NCBI GenBank assembly: GCA_018208355.1 | Contig: CP062796.1 | Coordinates: forward strand, 62,001-126,000 | Source: Candidatus Fermentithermobacillus carboniphilus | Lineage (GTDB): Bacteria; Bacillota; Sulfobacillia; Fermentithermobacillales; Fermentithermobacillaceae | Reading direction: 5' to 3' | DNA length: 64,000 bases | In this document: positions 34,842 through 44,393 of the stretch, in pieces | Layout: the number at the start of each line of letters is the position of its first letter | How positions within the stretch are numbered: the stretch's first letter is position 1 | Notes under the pieces: generated by a model | What the model saw: the letters and a program-made list of their open reading frames with translations, nothing else | Told to the model about the DNA's origin: nothing | Database searches by the model: none | Program-made: the position numbers and the translations under genes

Positions 34842-35609
34842 GTGGACGGGTGGCTGAGGACTGTGTTCCCCTTCTTTTGGGTCCTCTTGAGGACTTCGGG
34901 TGTCCTGATGACCGCCCCTGTCGTCGGGACAAGGTACGTCCCCTGGACCGTGAAGGTGGCCATTTCGCTTGCGACGGGCTACATCCTTTGGTCATTCGTA
35001 CCTGCCGTGGATCATCCCGGGACTTTGGAGGAAATGGCTGTACGATCGGCGGGAGAGGTGATCCTCGGGCTTTTCCTGGGGTTTATCGGCACCATAATGA
35101 TGGCCGCAATAGAGACGGCAGGGCACCTCGCTGATATGGAAGTCGGGTTCGGCCTTGCCAATGTGGTCGACCCCCAGTATGGACAACCGTCGCCTCTTCT
35201 AGGCATCCTGAAATATCTTCTTGTCACTCTGATGTTTTTAGCCATTGACGGACACCACATTTTCATAAGGGCGTTGTACGATTCTTTTGTGCTGGTGCCG
35301 GCTGGTGGAGCGACAATCCCTTCATCCTGGGCCCAGGTCGGAATTATGGCGGTGTCGAAGATGATGTGGACTGCGCTGATTCTGTCCTGCCCTGTGTGGG
35401 CGTCGGCGCTGATAGTCGATATAACCCTAGGGATGATAGCGCGGAGCGTCCCCCAGTTGAACGTGTTTGTGGTGGGAATGCCGCTGAAAACCCTTGTGGG
35501 CCTCGGGATAATCTCTGCGTCAGTTACATTTTACGGAGTCTTCACAAAAGATCTGGTTTTATCAATTAAGAACCTTATTGACGGACTATTAGGGGTATTT
35601 GCGAGATGA
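34842..35609 (+). CDS. fliR: Flagellar export gate protein FliR
   Basis: 255 residues, about six hydrophobic segments. Family blocks are RTSGVLMTAPVVGTRYVPWT, GEVILGLFLGFIGTIMMAAI, and NVFVVGMPLKTLVGLGIISA. GTG start. It overlaps flhB by 4 nt; in some Clostridia the two are fused, but here they are separate. Confidence 0.95.
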   Translation: MDGWLRTVFPFFWVLLRTSGVLMTAPVVGTRYVPWTVKVAISLATGYILWSFVPAVDHPGTLEEMAVRSAGEVILGLFLGFIGTIMMAAIETAGHLADMEVGFGLANVVDPQYGQPSPLLGILKYLLVTLMFLAIDGHHIFIRALYDSFVLVPAGGATIPSSWAQVGIMAVSKMMWTALILSCPVWASALIVDITLGMIARSVPQLNVFVVGMPLKTLVGLGIISASVTFYGVFTKDLVLSIKNLIDGLLGVFAR

Positions 35610-36712
35610 CGGACTATCTTGAATTGGACCTTCAGCTTTTTGCTGAAGACAAAAAAGAGCCTGCGACGCCAAGACGCCGGCAGATGGCCCGGGAAAGGGG
35701 TCAGATCTTTTCTAGTCAGGACCTGGTTTCCGCCGTGAGCGTGTTCTTCGCGGTGATCGCCCTGCGACTGGGCTTCCAGCATACGTCAGACCTCATTGCT
35801 AAGCGGTCTGTGGAGATCTGGTCCTCTCTGCCACCACCGGAACCCACGATAGGCTGGGCCGTTGCCGTGCTCCGGGATGTATTCGGGCTGGCAGCGACGG
35901 CGTCGGCGCCTGTTGTAGCGGCTGCCGCTTTATTTGCTTTCGGAGCTTCTGTCGCTCAAGTCGGCTTGAATTTCAGGCCAGCCCTCCTGGCTCCCGACCT
36001 GGCACGGATCAACCCTTTGGCAGGAATGGCCAGGCTATTCTCACGGCGCTCTCTGGAAACCTGCCTCCGTTCTCTGGTTAAGGTCGCTATTGTATCTTTT
36101 CTGGCCTGGAATACCCTGCGGAGAGTCTGGCCAGAACTTTCCGCTCTTGTCATAAGGGACCTTGTGAGTTCACTCGGATTGATCAAAGAGGTACTTGAGA
36201 AAGTGCTCCTGAATTGCAGCGTGTTTCTGGTGTTTACCGGGATCCTCGATTATGTGTACCAGTGGTGGGAATACGAAAAAAGTCTCATGATGACTCCCAG
36301 GGAAATCAAGGACGAGATGAAAGATACCGAAGGAAAACCCGAAGTCAAGGCGGCCATCAGGTCGCGCCAGCGTCAGCTCGCCAGAAGGCGCATGATGCAG
36401 GAGGTCCCTAAAGCAGATGTGGTGGTCGTCAACCCTACTCACTACGCTGTTGCATTGAGATATAAGATTGAGTCCGACCCGGCCCCGGTGGTGGTGGCCA
36501 AGGGCTTGGACGATCTTGCTTTGCGCATACGCCGGATAGCTGAAGAGAGCGGTGTCTACGTCGTAGAAGATCCGCCCCTCGCCCAAGCGCTATATAGGGC
36601 GGCCGATGTCGGGGAGATGATTCCCGAGGAACTCTACCAGGCGGTGGCCGAGGTTCTGGCTTACGTGTACAGGCTATCCGGCAAGACGCCTCTGGAGGGA
36701 AGTCTGCGTTGA
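35606..36712 (+). CDS. flhB: Flagellar export switch protein FlhB
   Basis: 368 residues. The N-terminus DKKEPATPRRRQMARERGQI is typical, then four membrane segments, and a cytoplasmic domain with the self-cleaving NPTH motif (Asn276) in VVVVNPTHYAVALRYK. Cleavage switches export from hook to filament substrates, in concert with FliK. It overlaps fliR and flhA by 4 nt each. Confidence 0.97.
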   Translation: MTDYLELDLQLFAEDKKEPATPRRRQMARERGQIFSSQDLVSAVSVFFAVIALRLGFQHTSDLIAKRSVEIWSSLPPPEPTIGWAVAVLRDVFGLAATASAPVVAAAALFAFGASVAQVGLNFRPALLAPDLARINPLAGMARLFSRRSLETCLRSLVKVAIVSFLAWNTLRRVWPELSALVIRDLVSSLGLIKEVLEKVLLNCSVFLVFTGILDYVYQWWEYEKSLMMTPREIKDEMKDTEGKPEVKAAIRSRQRQLARRRMMQEVPKADVVVVNPTHYAVALRYKIESDPAPVVVAKGLDDLALRIRRIAEESGVYVVEDPPLAQALYRAADVGEMIPEELYQAVAEVLAYVYRLSGKTPLEGSLR

Positions 36713-38760
36713 ACAAAGCGGCTGAGGGATTCATATCGGTATTCGTAATCGTGATAGTGGCGATGATGGTGATCCCTCTTCCTCCGTTTCTGTTGGACCT
36801 TTTGCTCGCCACCAACTTCAGTGTCTCCATAGCGATCATGCTTTTGACGATGTACACGAAAGAACCTCTCGAATTTTCCGTATTTCCTTCCCTCCTCCTC
36901 GTTATGACCCTTTTCAGGCTGGCCTTGAACGTCTCCTCTACAAGGTTGATCCTCCTGAAAGGAGAAGCGGGTAAGATCATCGCCGCTTTCGGGAAGTTTG
37001 TGGTGGGAGGCAACGAGGTGGTTGGCTTCGTGGTCTTCCTCATCTTGGTCATAATCCAGTTTGTGGTGATCACACGGGGAGCCGAAAGGGTAGCCGAGGT
37101 CGCCGCGAGGTTTACTCTGGATGCAATGCCCGGTAAGCAGATGTCCATAGATGCGGACCTCAACGCCGGGTTAATTACCGAGGAAGAGGCAAAGAAGAGG
37201 CGACAGGACGTAGAGAGAGAGGCTGACTTTTATGGCGCCATGGACGGTGCATCCAAATTTGTCAAAGGCGATGCCGTCGCGAGTCTCATCATCACTGCCG
37301 TCAACCTTGTAGGAGGTTTCGGCGTGGGGATGCTTCAGGGCGGGCTGAGCGCCGCGGAAGCGTGGCATAAGTACGCCCTCCTGACTGTGGGTGACGGACT
37401 CGTCAGTCAGCTTCCGGCCCTCATAATATCCAGCGCCACCGGCATAATCGTGACCCGGACCAGTTCCAGAGAAAACCTTGGAAAAGACGTATCCACTCAG
37501 ATGACTTCGTCTCCCAGAGTGCTCACCCTTACCGGAGGGGCACTTTTGGTCTTGAGCGTCGTGCCCGGCATACCTAAAATCCCGTTCCTGGCGTTGGGCC
37601 TCATCTGGCTCTTTCTCGGAACGTCGGTGAGAAAAAGCCGGGAGGCGCTAGAAAGGGAGAAGCGCGAGGAAGCCTACAGGAAAGAAATTGAAGAACAAAA
37701 AAGGCCCGAGGCAGCTTCAGGCCTGGTTAAAGTGGATCCTCTCGAAATCGAATTCGGCCTGGCCCTTCTGCCCGTGGCGGACCCGGGGCAAGGCGGCGAC
37801 CTCATGGACCGGATCGTGATGGTCAGACGCCAGCTTGCATCCGAACTGGGCATCCTCATCCCGGTAGTCAGAGTGAGAGACAACTTTGCGGCTCTGGGTC
37901 CCAACGCGTACCGCATCAACCTTCGAGGTGTCGAGATTGGTTCCGGCGAAGTGTATCCCGACCGGTTGATGGCGATAGGAGGGGTCGAAGCCGAGGACAA
38001 GATGCCAGGTATTCCGGGCAAGGAACCAGCCTTCGGTCTTGACGTGGTCTGGGTGACAAAGGATAAGCGGGATGAAGCGGAGTCAAAAGGGTACACCGTC
38101 ATTGAGGCATCTGCCGTAATCGCTACTCACCTGACGGAACTCTTGAGGAAAAACGCTCACCTGCTTCTGACGAGGCAGGAGACTCAGCGACTTTTGGACC
38201 TCGTGAAGAGCGAGGACGCCTCGTGCGTGGAAGAAGCGGTGCCTAATCTCGTCTCAGTGGGAGAAGTGCAAAAAGTGCTGCAGAACCTTCTCCGGGAAGG
38301 AATCCCGATAAGGGACCTAGTAACAATAATGGAAAGCATAGCTGACGCGGCGAGAGTATCCAGGGACGTCGATTATCTCACCATGAGGGTCAGAGAGGGC
38401 CTTTCCCGGCTGATCACCAAGGAACTGGGACTCGACAAAGGCCCCTACCCGGTGGCCACTATGGATCCGGCCTTCGAGCGGGAAATCATAGATGCCACCC
38501 GGAAAGGGGACAGAGGTTCTTACCTGGCCCTTTCGGCGGAACGGCTTTCTCAGATGATGAAAGCCATTGCTATGGGCATGAACGAGGTGGCCGGGAAGGC
38601 TCCCAGGCCGGTTCTCGTGACTTCGGCTGCGTCTAGGAGCCAGGTCTATGAGATCGCTTCCCGCGTTGTGCCGGAGATAGCCGTTGTGGCTTACGAAGAG
38701 CTCGATCAGCGGGCAAATGTAGAAGCTGTGAAGGTGATCAGCCTTGACGAAAAGCGGTAG
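36709..38760 (+). CDS. flhA: Flagellar export gate protein FlhA
   Basis: 683 residues. About eight membrane segments occupy the first 320 residues, with the FHIPEP-family block at the loop (FTLDAMPGKQMSIDADLNAG). The cytoplasmic nonameric ring domain follows (RIVMVRRQLASELGILIPVV, then VRDNFAALGPNAYRI). TTG start overlapping the flhB stop. flhF and flhG do not follow; a PilZ gene overlaps its end instead. Confidence 0.97.
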   Translation: MNKAAEGFISVFVIVIVAMMVIPLPPFLLDLLLATNFSVSIAIMLLTMYTKEPLEFSVFPSLLLVMTLFRLALNVSSTRLILLKGEAGKIIAAFGKFVVGGNEVVGFVVFLILVIIQFVVITRGAERVAEVAARFTLDAMPGKQMSIDADLNAGLITEEEAKKRRQDVEREADFYGAMDGASKFVKGDAVASLIITAVNLVGGFGVGMLQGGLSAAEAWHKYALLTVGDGLVSQLPALIISSATGIIVTRTSSRENLGKDVSTQMTSSPRVLTLTGGALLVLSVVPGIPKIPFLALGLIWLFLGTSVRKSREALEREKREEAYRKEIEEQKRPEAASGLVKVDPLEIEFGLALLPVADPGQGGDLMDRIVMVRRQLASELGILIPVVRVRDNFAALGPNAYRINLRGVEIGSGEVYPDRLMAIGGVEAEDKMPGIPGKEPAFGLDVVWVTKDKRDEAESKGYTVIEASAVIATHLTELLRKNAHLLLTRQETQRLLDLVKSEDASCVEEAVPNLVSVGEVQKVLQNLLREGIPIRDLVTIMESIADAARVSRDVDYLTMRVREGLSRLITKELGLDKGPYPVATMDPAFEREIIDATRKGDRGSYLALSAERLSQMMKAIAMGMNEVAGKAPRPVLVTSAASRSQVYEIASRVVPEIAVVAYEELDQRANVEAVKVISLDEKR

Positions 38761-39139
38761 CCATGAAGAGAAAAGGAACGATTTCCGCGCCAAGGCCAGT
38801 TATCCTTTGTGGTATAGAGTCCTTGTGTCCGAATCCGGAACCTGGAGCCCTCTTCAAGATTGGGAAAGAACTTCGACCATCGACATCTCGGCCGGTGGAG
38901 CTGCGTTTTACTCCGGTTCTTCGACCCTTGGCGTCGGAGATCTCGTGGAATTCCAGTTCGTGGTCCCTCCCAGACCGGTCTTCGGAATCGGGAAAATCGT
39001 CAGGGTTGTCACCGGGGATGACGGAAAGCCTGTTTCGGCGGCAATGATGTTCCTGTCTTTAGAGCCGCGGGACAGGGACAGGATAGCACAGATAGCGTTA
39101 CACGACGGGTTGGAGAGGAACGATGATAAACGCGACTGA
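38744..39139 (+). CDS. PilZ-domain c-di-GMP receptor
   Basis: 131 residues, a PilZ domain without an N-terminal YcgR partner domain. The c-di-GMP-binding motifs are present: RNDFR (RxxxR) near residue 11 and DISAGG (DxSxxG) near residue 48. By family it binds c-di-GMP and may brake the motor or act on another partner. It lies between flhA (overlap 17 nt) and sigD (overlap 17 nt), inside the operon that a c-di-GMP riboswitch controls. There is no ATG; TTG 38744 follows AAGGTGAT. Confidence 0.88.
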   Translation: MTKSGSHEEKRNDFRAKASYPLWYRVLVSESGTWSPLQDWERTSTIDISAGGAAFYSGSSTLGVGDLVEFQFVVPPRPVFGIGKIVRVVTGDDGKPVSAAMMFLSLEPRDRDRIAQIALHDGLERNDDKRD

Positions 39140-39899
39140 GACTGCCAAGAAATTGGACGAGCTGTGGCGAGCCTATAAGATGCTGGGAGACAAGAAATCC
39201 AGAGATGACCTCATCGCCCATTATGCCCCGCTCGTAAAATATGTGGCCGGCAGAGTTGCCATCAACCTTCCGAAGAACGTCGATGAGGGAGACCTCATCG
39301 GGTACGGTAGCCTGGGGCTCCTGGATGCCATTGAGCGTTTCGATCCTCAGCGCGGCGTAAAATTCGAGACTTATGCCATTGCCAGGATACGCGGTGCCAT
39401 GATAGACGGCCTGCGATCCATGGACTGGGTGCCTGTTTCCGTGCGTCACCGCAACCGGTCTATAGAAGAAGCCACAAAGGAGCTGGAGAACCGTTTGGGG
39501 CGGTCAGCCACAGATGAGGAGATCGCACGCGAGCTCGGTATCTCAGTCGACGAATATAACCAGAGGATACAGGATATGGCCTCATCGGCGGTGTTATCCC
39601 TCGAGGATGTGTGGGGTAATCCCGACGACAGCGATTCCCAATCCAGGACGATAGACATTAAAGACGAAAAGGCCCTGGATCCCCTGGACGAAGCCGAGTG
39701 GACTCTGAAAAAAGAGGAACTCGCAAAGGCCATCGGAAGGCTCCCTGAAAGGGAAAGGCTTGTGATTTCGCTGTACTATTTCGAAGGGCTCACGGTAAAA
39801 GAAATAGCCCACGTCATGAAAGTCTCGCCCTCTCGGGTCTCTCAGCTGCACACCAAGGCTGTCATTCGCTTAAGGGGTGCGCTGTCGGGCTTGAACTGA
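39123..39899 (+). CDS. sigD: Flagellar sigma factor SigD (FliA/WhiG family)
   Basis: 258 residues. Region 2 is GDLIGYGSLGLLDAIERFDP, then GVKFETYAIARIRGAMIDGL. Region 3 is RSIEEATKELENRLGRSATD. Region 4 is LPERERLVISLYYFEGLTVK, followed by EIAHVMKVSPSRVSQLHTKA. It directs RNA polymerase to late flagellar genes such as flagellin and chemotaxis, none of which are in this window. No anti-sigma FlgM is adjacent. The ATG lies inside the PilZ gene. Confidence 0.95.
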   Translation: MINATETAKKLDELWRAYKMLGDKKSRDDLIAHYAPLVKYVAGRVAINLPKNVDEGDLIGYGSLGLLDAIERFDPQRGVKFETYAIARIRGAMIDGLRSMDWVPVSVRHRNRSIEEATKELENRLGRSATDEEIARELGISVDEYNQRIQDMASSAVLSLEDVWGNPDDSDSQSRTIDIKDEKALDPLDEAEWTLKKEELAKAIGRLPERERLVISLYYFEGLTVKEIAHVMKVSPSRVSQLHTKAVIRLRGALSGLN

Positions 39900-39968
39900 T
39901 TTCCAAATGCGGAAGTAGGTTGAGGCGCAAAAACTCCGCCGAACGCTGACTTATCCCCGGAGGGGTAT

Positions 39969-41324
39969 TTGGTAAACGAAATGAATAGCGTGAAGGTTAT
40001 CATATCTCCCGATAAAATGGCCGCGTACGTGATCTTGCCAGAAGAAGGGGATTTCTCTGTACGAGAACTTACAGAAGCCCTATCGCGTGCCGGAGTCGTC
40101 TTCGGTATATCTCCCAATGCTTTGAGGTCTGCCTTATCCGGGAAAAGGGGGGTGCCGTATCAGGTTGCCTGGGGGTTAAGACCTGAGGAACCAAAAGACT
40201 TTTCGTCTTCGGGTGTCCCGGTTCTTGTCTCAAGGTTCCCTCAGTCCCGCGGGAAACCCCCGCGAGTTTTCACCGTGGACGAAGATTTCCGGTCCAAGTG
40301 GGGCCAGCTTCTGGCAAGGGGGTCAGTCCGGGAGGGGTCGGTACTGGCGTTCGTGAGAAACCCGGACAATAGCGCTATCGGTACTACTGTAACAGGCGAG
40401 AAGGTAGCGCCTTTCGCGAAGAAGCCAGAGATCGTGTACGGTGAGAATGCCAGCCTGTCTAGGGACGGTAACCTCGTCCTGGCCAAAAGGTCCGGCATAC
40501 CTTACACAGACGAGGGAGGCCCCGCTGTCCTTGACAGAGTCGAGATTGTGGGCAACATTGGAAGCCTGACGGGAGATGTCCATTTCCCTGGAGATATTGT
40601 GATAAAGGGTGACGTGTCAAGAGGGTTTAAAGTGACCGCCTGGGGGGCTGTCATGATTACCGGTACTCTGGCGGGCTCTGTGTCTTGCGCGGGAAATATA
40701 GTTGTAGAAGGCGGGATCAAATCCACGGGAGAAATTGTCGAGTCGGGAGGGAAGGTCTCTGCCCGGTTTTGCGAAAACTCGGTCGTGAGGGCTATCGGAG
40801 ACGTGGTTTTCCACGAAGCCGTAGTTCACAGTCTTGTCGAGACCGAAAAGCGTCTGATCGTGACGCACGAGAAAGGGAAAATCGTGGGTGGACTGGTTCG
40901 GGCTAAAGTCGGCGTGAAGGCTCCCGCCGTTGGATCCCTCATGGGTGTTCCCACGGTAGTGGAGGTCGGCATCAGCCCCAAACTCAGGAGGGAATATTCG
41001 AAGCTCAAAGATGACCTGGACAGCGTGAGATCGGAGATCGAGCGGATAGCGCGACTGGGACTTGCATCAAGGTCTCGTGGGAACAACAGGCAGTACGACT
41101 CACTTCGCCTTCAAAGGATGAGGCAGATGCTCGAAGATAAAGAAAGGAGCCTGCGCGAGAAGATCGCCTCTTTGGAAGACATGCTGAAGAGCGTTCGCGG
41201 CGGGTTCTTCTGGGCAGACGAGGTGCTTCCAGGGACCAAACTGGTTGTTGGGCTGGAGACCTTCGAATATAGAAGTCCCGCGGAACGCCTCAGGATCGGG
41301 GTGATAGATGGTGAAATCCGTTGA
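39969..41324 (+). CDS. FapA/DUF342 family protein
   Basis: 451 residues. An N-terminal variable domain leads to a right-handed parallel beta-helix (about 190-310) of repeats such as VEIVGNIGSLTGDVHFPGDI, then VIKGDVSRGFKVTAWGAVMI. A coiled coil follows (about 335-400), then a short C-terminal beta segment. DUF342 (FapA) proteins are frequent at the end of Firmicute flagellar operons and are linked to polar or flagellar assembly; the biochemical role is unknown. The start is uncertain: TTG 39969 sits close to GGAGGGG, and ATG 39981 is the alternative. Confidence 0.88.
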   Translation: MVNEMNSVKVIISPDKMAAYVILPEEGDFSVRELTEALSRAGVVFGISPNALRSALSGKRGVPYQVAWGLRPEEPKDFSSSGVPVLVSRFPQSRGKPPRVFTVDEDFRSKWGQLLARGSVREGSVLAFVRNPDNSAIGTTVTGEKVAPFAKKPEIVYGENASLSRDGNLVLAKRSGIPYTDEGGPAVLDRVEIVGNIGSLTGDVHFPGDIVIKGDVSRGFKVTAWGAVMITGTLAGSVSCAGNIVVEGGIKSTGEIVESGGKVSARFCENSVVRAIGDVVFHEAVVHSLVETEKRLIVTHEKGKIVGGLVRAKVGVKAPAVGSLMGVPTVVEVGISPKLRREYSKLKDDLDSVRSEIERIARLGLASRSRGNNRQYDSLRLQRMRQMLEDKERSLREKIASLEDMLKSVRGGFFWADEVLPGTKLVVGLETFEYRSPAERLRIGVIDGEIR

Positions 41325-41634
41325 CGCAGTTCAAGGTCTGCCTCGCTCTCCTGACGTGGCGAAGGTGGTTGACACAAGGGTAAGGCAGGCGGAGTTGCAG
41401 GCTATTAACCAGTCCGCTACCTTCGCCAGGGAAATGTCTGAAAAGTCAAAAAGCGTCCCGCAACTCTCCAAAGCCAGCGATGCTAGGGTGGATACCCAGT
41501 CGTCGGGGAGCGGCGGTGGTGGCGGCGGGTATAGCCAGACTGCTCGCGAGAAGAAAAAGACCGTTGAAGAAAAAGAGAGCTCTTCGTTGCAGCATCCGAG
41601 CAAGGGAAAAATATTGGATATACGGGGCGCATAA
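41308..41634 (+). CDS. Small Gly-rich hypothetical protein
   Basis: 108 residues, overlapping the end of the DUF342 gene by 17 nt, with a GGGGTG SD. The N-terminal half is predicted helical (VAKVVDTRVRQAELQAINQS). A Gly-rich stretch (SGSGGGGGGY) and a Lys/Glu/Ser-rich tail follow, ending KGKILDIRGA. It has no membrane segment and no family I recognise. Its place at the operon end fits a flagella-linked accessory protein. No terminator is visible before rpsB. Confidence 0.7.
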   Translation: MVKSVDAVQGLPRSPDVAKVVDTRVRQAELQAINQSATFAREMSEKSKSVPQLSKASDARVDTQSSGSGGGGGGYSQTAREKKKTVEEKESSSLQHPSKGKILDIRGA

Positions 41635-41646
41635 CCGGTTGAAATG

Positions 41647-41655
41647 TGATATACT
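41647..41655 (+). promoter_or_regulatory. Extended -10 promoter of rpsB
   Basis: TGATATACT gives TG-n-TATACT, an extended -10 element with TATACT at 41650-41655. No good -35 is seen. It would let the rpsB cluster be transcribed apart from the flagellar operon. Confidence 0.45.
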
Positions 41656-41656
41656 A

Positions 41657-41772
41657 CCGGAGGTTTGAAGATAATCACACACGCCACAGGAGGTTACGCC
41701 GGTGCTCGCTCGGGGCGAGTCGCGGAACCGATGATGGTGGCGGAGGAATTAACCACGGAGGTGTATATCCCT
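41657..41772 (+). promoter_or_regulatory. rpsB leader with repeated SD sites and a 10-codon ORF
   Basis: GGAGG occurs four times (41659, 41689, 41742, 41757). The second is 8 nt before a GTG (41702) that opens a 10-codon frame ending TGA at 41732-41734. A short stem (CTCGC/GCGAG) lies within it. The last site serves rpsB. Regulation by S2 binding or leader translation is possible but unproven. Confidence 0.35.
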
Positions 41773-42474
41773 TTGTCCGTCGTTTCAATGAAACAACTCC
41801 TTGAAGCGGGCGTGCACTTCGGCCACCAGACACGCCGCTGGAACCCCAAGATGAAACCCTACATTTTCATTGAGCGCAATGGTATCTACATTATAGACCT
41901 CCAGAAAACCGTAAGGATGATAGAAGAAGCCTACGATTTCCTGCGGAGCCTTGCTCAGGGCGGGGGGCGGGTTCTTTTTGTAGGTACCAAGAAACAGGCG
42001 CAGGAAGCGGTCGAGTCTGAAGCCAAACGCTGCGGTGAGTTTTACGTGAACCAAAGGTGGCTAGGTGGCACACTCACCAATTTTGTCACCATCCGTAAGA
42101 GAATCCAAAGGCTTTTGGAACTCGAAGAATGGGAAAGCACTGGATACCTGGAAAGACTGCCCAAGAAAGAGGCTGCGCTGCTCCTGAAAGATAAGGCAAA
42201 GTTGGAGAAGTATTTCGGGGGCATCAAGGGGATGCAAGAGCTGCCGGATGCACTTTTCGTCGTAGATCCGAGGAAAGAAAGGATCGCCACCATGGAAGCA
42301 AGGAGATTGGGCATACCGGTGGTGGCTATCGTCGATACCAACTGTGATCCTGACGAAGTTGACTACGTCATCCCCGGAAACGACGATGCCATCCGTTCTG
42401 TGAAACTTATCTCTTCCAAGATGGCCGATGCCATCCTCGAGGGGAAACAAGGAGTCCAGGTTCAGGAGGAGTGA
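41773..42474 (+). CDS. rpsB: Small ribosomal subunit protein uS2
   Basis: 233 residues from TTG 41773. The canonical N-terminus [20 protein letters not shown] begins here. An open frame extends 36 codons upstream, but its product does not resemble S2. The SD is GGAGGTG with 9-nt spacing. Conserved blocks: [35 protein letters not shown] and [12 protein letters not shown]. First gene of rpsB-tsf-pyrH-frr. Confidence 0.97.
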   Translation: MSVVSMKQLLEAGVHFGHQTRRWNPKMKPYIFIERNGIYIIDLQKTVRMIEEAYDFLRSLAQGGGRVLFVGTKKQAQEAVESEAKRCGEFYVNQRWLGGTLTNFVTIRKRIQRLLELEEWESTGYLERLPKKEAALLLKDKAKLEKYFGGIKGMQELPDALFVVDPRKERIATMEARRLGIPVVAIVDTNCDPDEVDYVIPGNDDAIRSVKLISSKMADAILEGKQGVQVQEE

Positions 42475-42478
42475 TAGG

Positions 42479-43078
42479 ATGCCCGAGATAACAGTCGATA
42501 TGATTAAGGAGCTTCGGACCCGAACCGGGGCGGGGATGATGGATTGCAAGAGGGCTCTGGAAGAAACTTCCGGGGACATGGAAAAAGCCATCGATTATCT
42601 CCGCAAGAAAGGTCTGGCTCAGGCGGCGAAGAAAGCTAGTCGTTCCGCGGAAGAAGGCGTCATTGAAGCATATATCCACCATAACGCCCGGGTGGGCGTG
42701 TTGCTGGAACTGAAGTGCGAGACAGACTTTGTGGCCAGAACCGACCAGTTCAAAGAACTGGCGAGGGAAATCGCAATGCACATCGCCTGGGCTAACCCTC
42801 AGTACATCTCCAAAGAAGACGTGCCGCGGGAAGAAGTTGAGAGAGAAGAGAACATCGAGAAGGAAAGGGCCCGGGCCGAAGGAAAACCCGAGGCCGTGCT
42901 GGACAAGATAGTCCAGGGAAGGCTCAGCAAATTCTATGAGAGGGTATGCCTTTTAGAGCAGCCGTTCATAAAAGACGGCTCAAGGAAGGTCCGGGATATA
43001 ATCGCAGAAAAGATCGCAGTTCTGGGCGAGAACATCGTTGTGGGACGGTTCGCCCGGTTCGAGTTGGGAGGACAGTGA
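42479..43078 (+). CDS. tsf: Elongation factor Ts
   Basis: 199 residues, a short form as in Thermus. It is the nucleotide exchange factor for EF-Tu. Blocks: VKELRTRTG-like KELRTRTGAGMMDCKRALEE, ARVGVLLELKCETDFVART and LEQPFIKDGSRKVRDII. ATG 42479 follows AGGAGG and the rpsB stop; the longer open frame upstream lies within rpsB. Confidence 0.97.
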   Translation: MPEITVDMIKELRTRTGAGMMDCKRALEETSGDMEKAIDYLRKKGLAQAAKKASRSAEEGVIEAYIHHNARVGVLLELKCETDFVARTDQFKELAREIAMHIAWANPQYISKEDVPREEVEREENIEKERARAEGKPEAVLDKIVQGRLSKFYERVCLLEQPFIKDGSRKVRDIIAEKIAVLGENIVVGRFARFELGGQ

Positions 43079-43084
43079 GAGGCA

Positions 43085-43831
43085 TTGAGTGCGGCGACGT
43101 CCAACGCTGGAAAGGTGCCGAAATACCGCCGCGTCGTCCTCAAACTCTCCGGAGAGGCGCTGGCGGGGAAGGCGGGCTTTGGTCTTGACTTGAACGTGGT
43201 TGATTCCATCGCGCGGCAGATCAAAGATGTCGTCAACAAGGGCGTCGAAATGTCTATCGTGGTCGGTGGCGGTAACTTCTGGCGAGGTGCCAAAGGCGAA
43301 GCCGAAGGCATGGACAGGGCCACTTCTGACTACATGGGCATGCTTGCCACGGTGATGAATTGCATGGCCCTGCAGGAGAGGATGGAGCGGCTCGGTCTTG
43401 ATACCAGGTTAATGACAGCCATCGAGATGAGGGAAATCGCCGAGCCGTACATCAGGAGGAAAGCCATACATCACCTGAAGCTGGGTCGCGTGGTAATTTT
43501 CGGCGCCGGTTCGGGTAACCCGTATTTTACCACGGATACGACGGCTGCCCTTCGGGCTGCGGAGATCGGAGCTGAAGCCATACTCATGGCGAAACAGGGG
43601 ACAGATGGTGTTTATGATTCTGACCCCAATGTAAACCCTGGCGCGCATAAATTCGAGCGTCTGGATTACCTGGAAGTCATCAACAGGCGCCTCCGGGTGA
43701 TGGATGCTACCGCAACTACTCTCTGTATGGATAACCGAATACCGCTCATCGTGTTCGACCTGGATGTTTACGGTAACATTGAAAGGGCAGTCATGGGCGA
43801 GAGAGTAGGTACCATAGTCGGGAGGGAATGA
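43085..43831 (+). CDS. pyrH: UMP kinase
   Basis: 248 residues. It phosphorylates UMP to UDP in pyrimidine synthesis. Blocks: [40 protein letters not shown], and [23 protein letters not shown] start with GAGAGG. The gene follows tsf by 6 nt and is followed by frr. Confidence 0.97.
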   Translation: MSAATSNAGKVPKYRRVVLKLSGEALAGKAGFGLDLNVVDSIARQIKDVVNKGVEMSIVVGGGNFWRGAKGEAEGMDRATSDYMGMLATVMNCMALQERMERLGLDTRLMTAIEMREIAEPYIRRKAIHHLKLGRVVIFGAGSGNPYFTTDTTAALRAAEIGAEAILMAKQGTDGVYDSDPNVNPGAHKFERLDYLEVINRRLRVMDATATTLCMDNRIPLIVFDLDVYGNIERAVMGERVGTIVGRE

Positions 43832-43832
43832 C

Positions 43833-44393
43833 ATGGACGAAAGGAGCGTACTTAGTCAGGCTGAAGACAAGATGAAGAAGGTTATCGAGGCTTTCAAGAA
43901 GAATCTAGCCTCGGTGCGGGCGGGTCGCGCGAGCCCGGTGCTCCTTGAGAAGGTATTCGTAGATTACTACGGAGTCCCCACTCCCATCAACCAGGTCGCT
44001 ACTATCGGAGTAGCCCCTCCTAGGACTCTGGTGATACAGCCCTGGGATAAAAAAATGCTGTCGACGTTGGAAAAAGCGATTCAGAAAGCGGATCTGGGCG
44101 CCATGCCCATCAACGACGGAAACGTCATCAGGCTTACAATCCCTCCGCTTTCCGGTGACAGGCGCCAGGAGATCATAAAGTCTATACGGAAAGACGCCGA
44201 ATCTCAGAAAGTCTCGATCAGGAACATACGTCGCGACATCAACGAAGAGATCAAGAAAGCTGAAAAGGATAAGACTCTGTCGGAGGACGATTCCAGGCGC
44301 ATCCAGGATAAAGTGCAGAAACTCACCGATAAGTACGTAAAGATGATAGATGACCTTGTCGCGGCCAAAGAGAAAGAGGTCATGGAAGTGTGA
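43833..44393 (+). CDS. frr: Ribosome recycling factor
   Basis: 186 residues, standard length. It splits post-termination ribosomes with EF-G. Blocks: LASVRAGRASPVLLEKVFVD, PWDKKMLSTLEKAIQKADLG and the helical C-terminus. It lies one base after pyrH and overlaps uppS by 4 nt. Confidence 0.97.
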   Translation: MDERSVLSQAEDKMKKVIEAFKKNLASVRAGRASPVLLEKVFVDYYGVPTPINQVATIGVAPPRTLVIQPWDKKMLSTLEKAIQKADLGAMPINDGNVIRLTIPPLSGDRRQEIIKSIRKDAESQKVSIRNIRRDINEEIKKAEKDKTLSEDDSRRIQDKVQKLTDKYVKMIDDLVAAKEKEVMEV

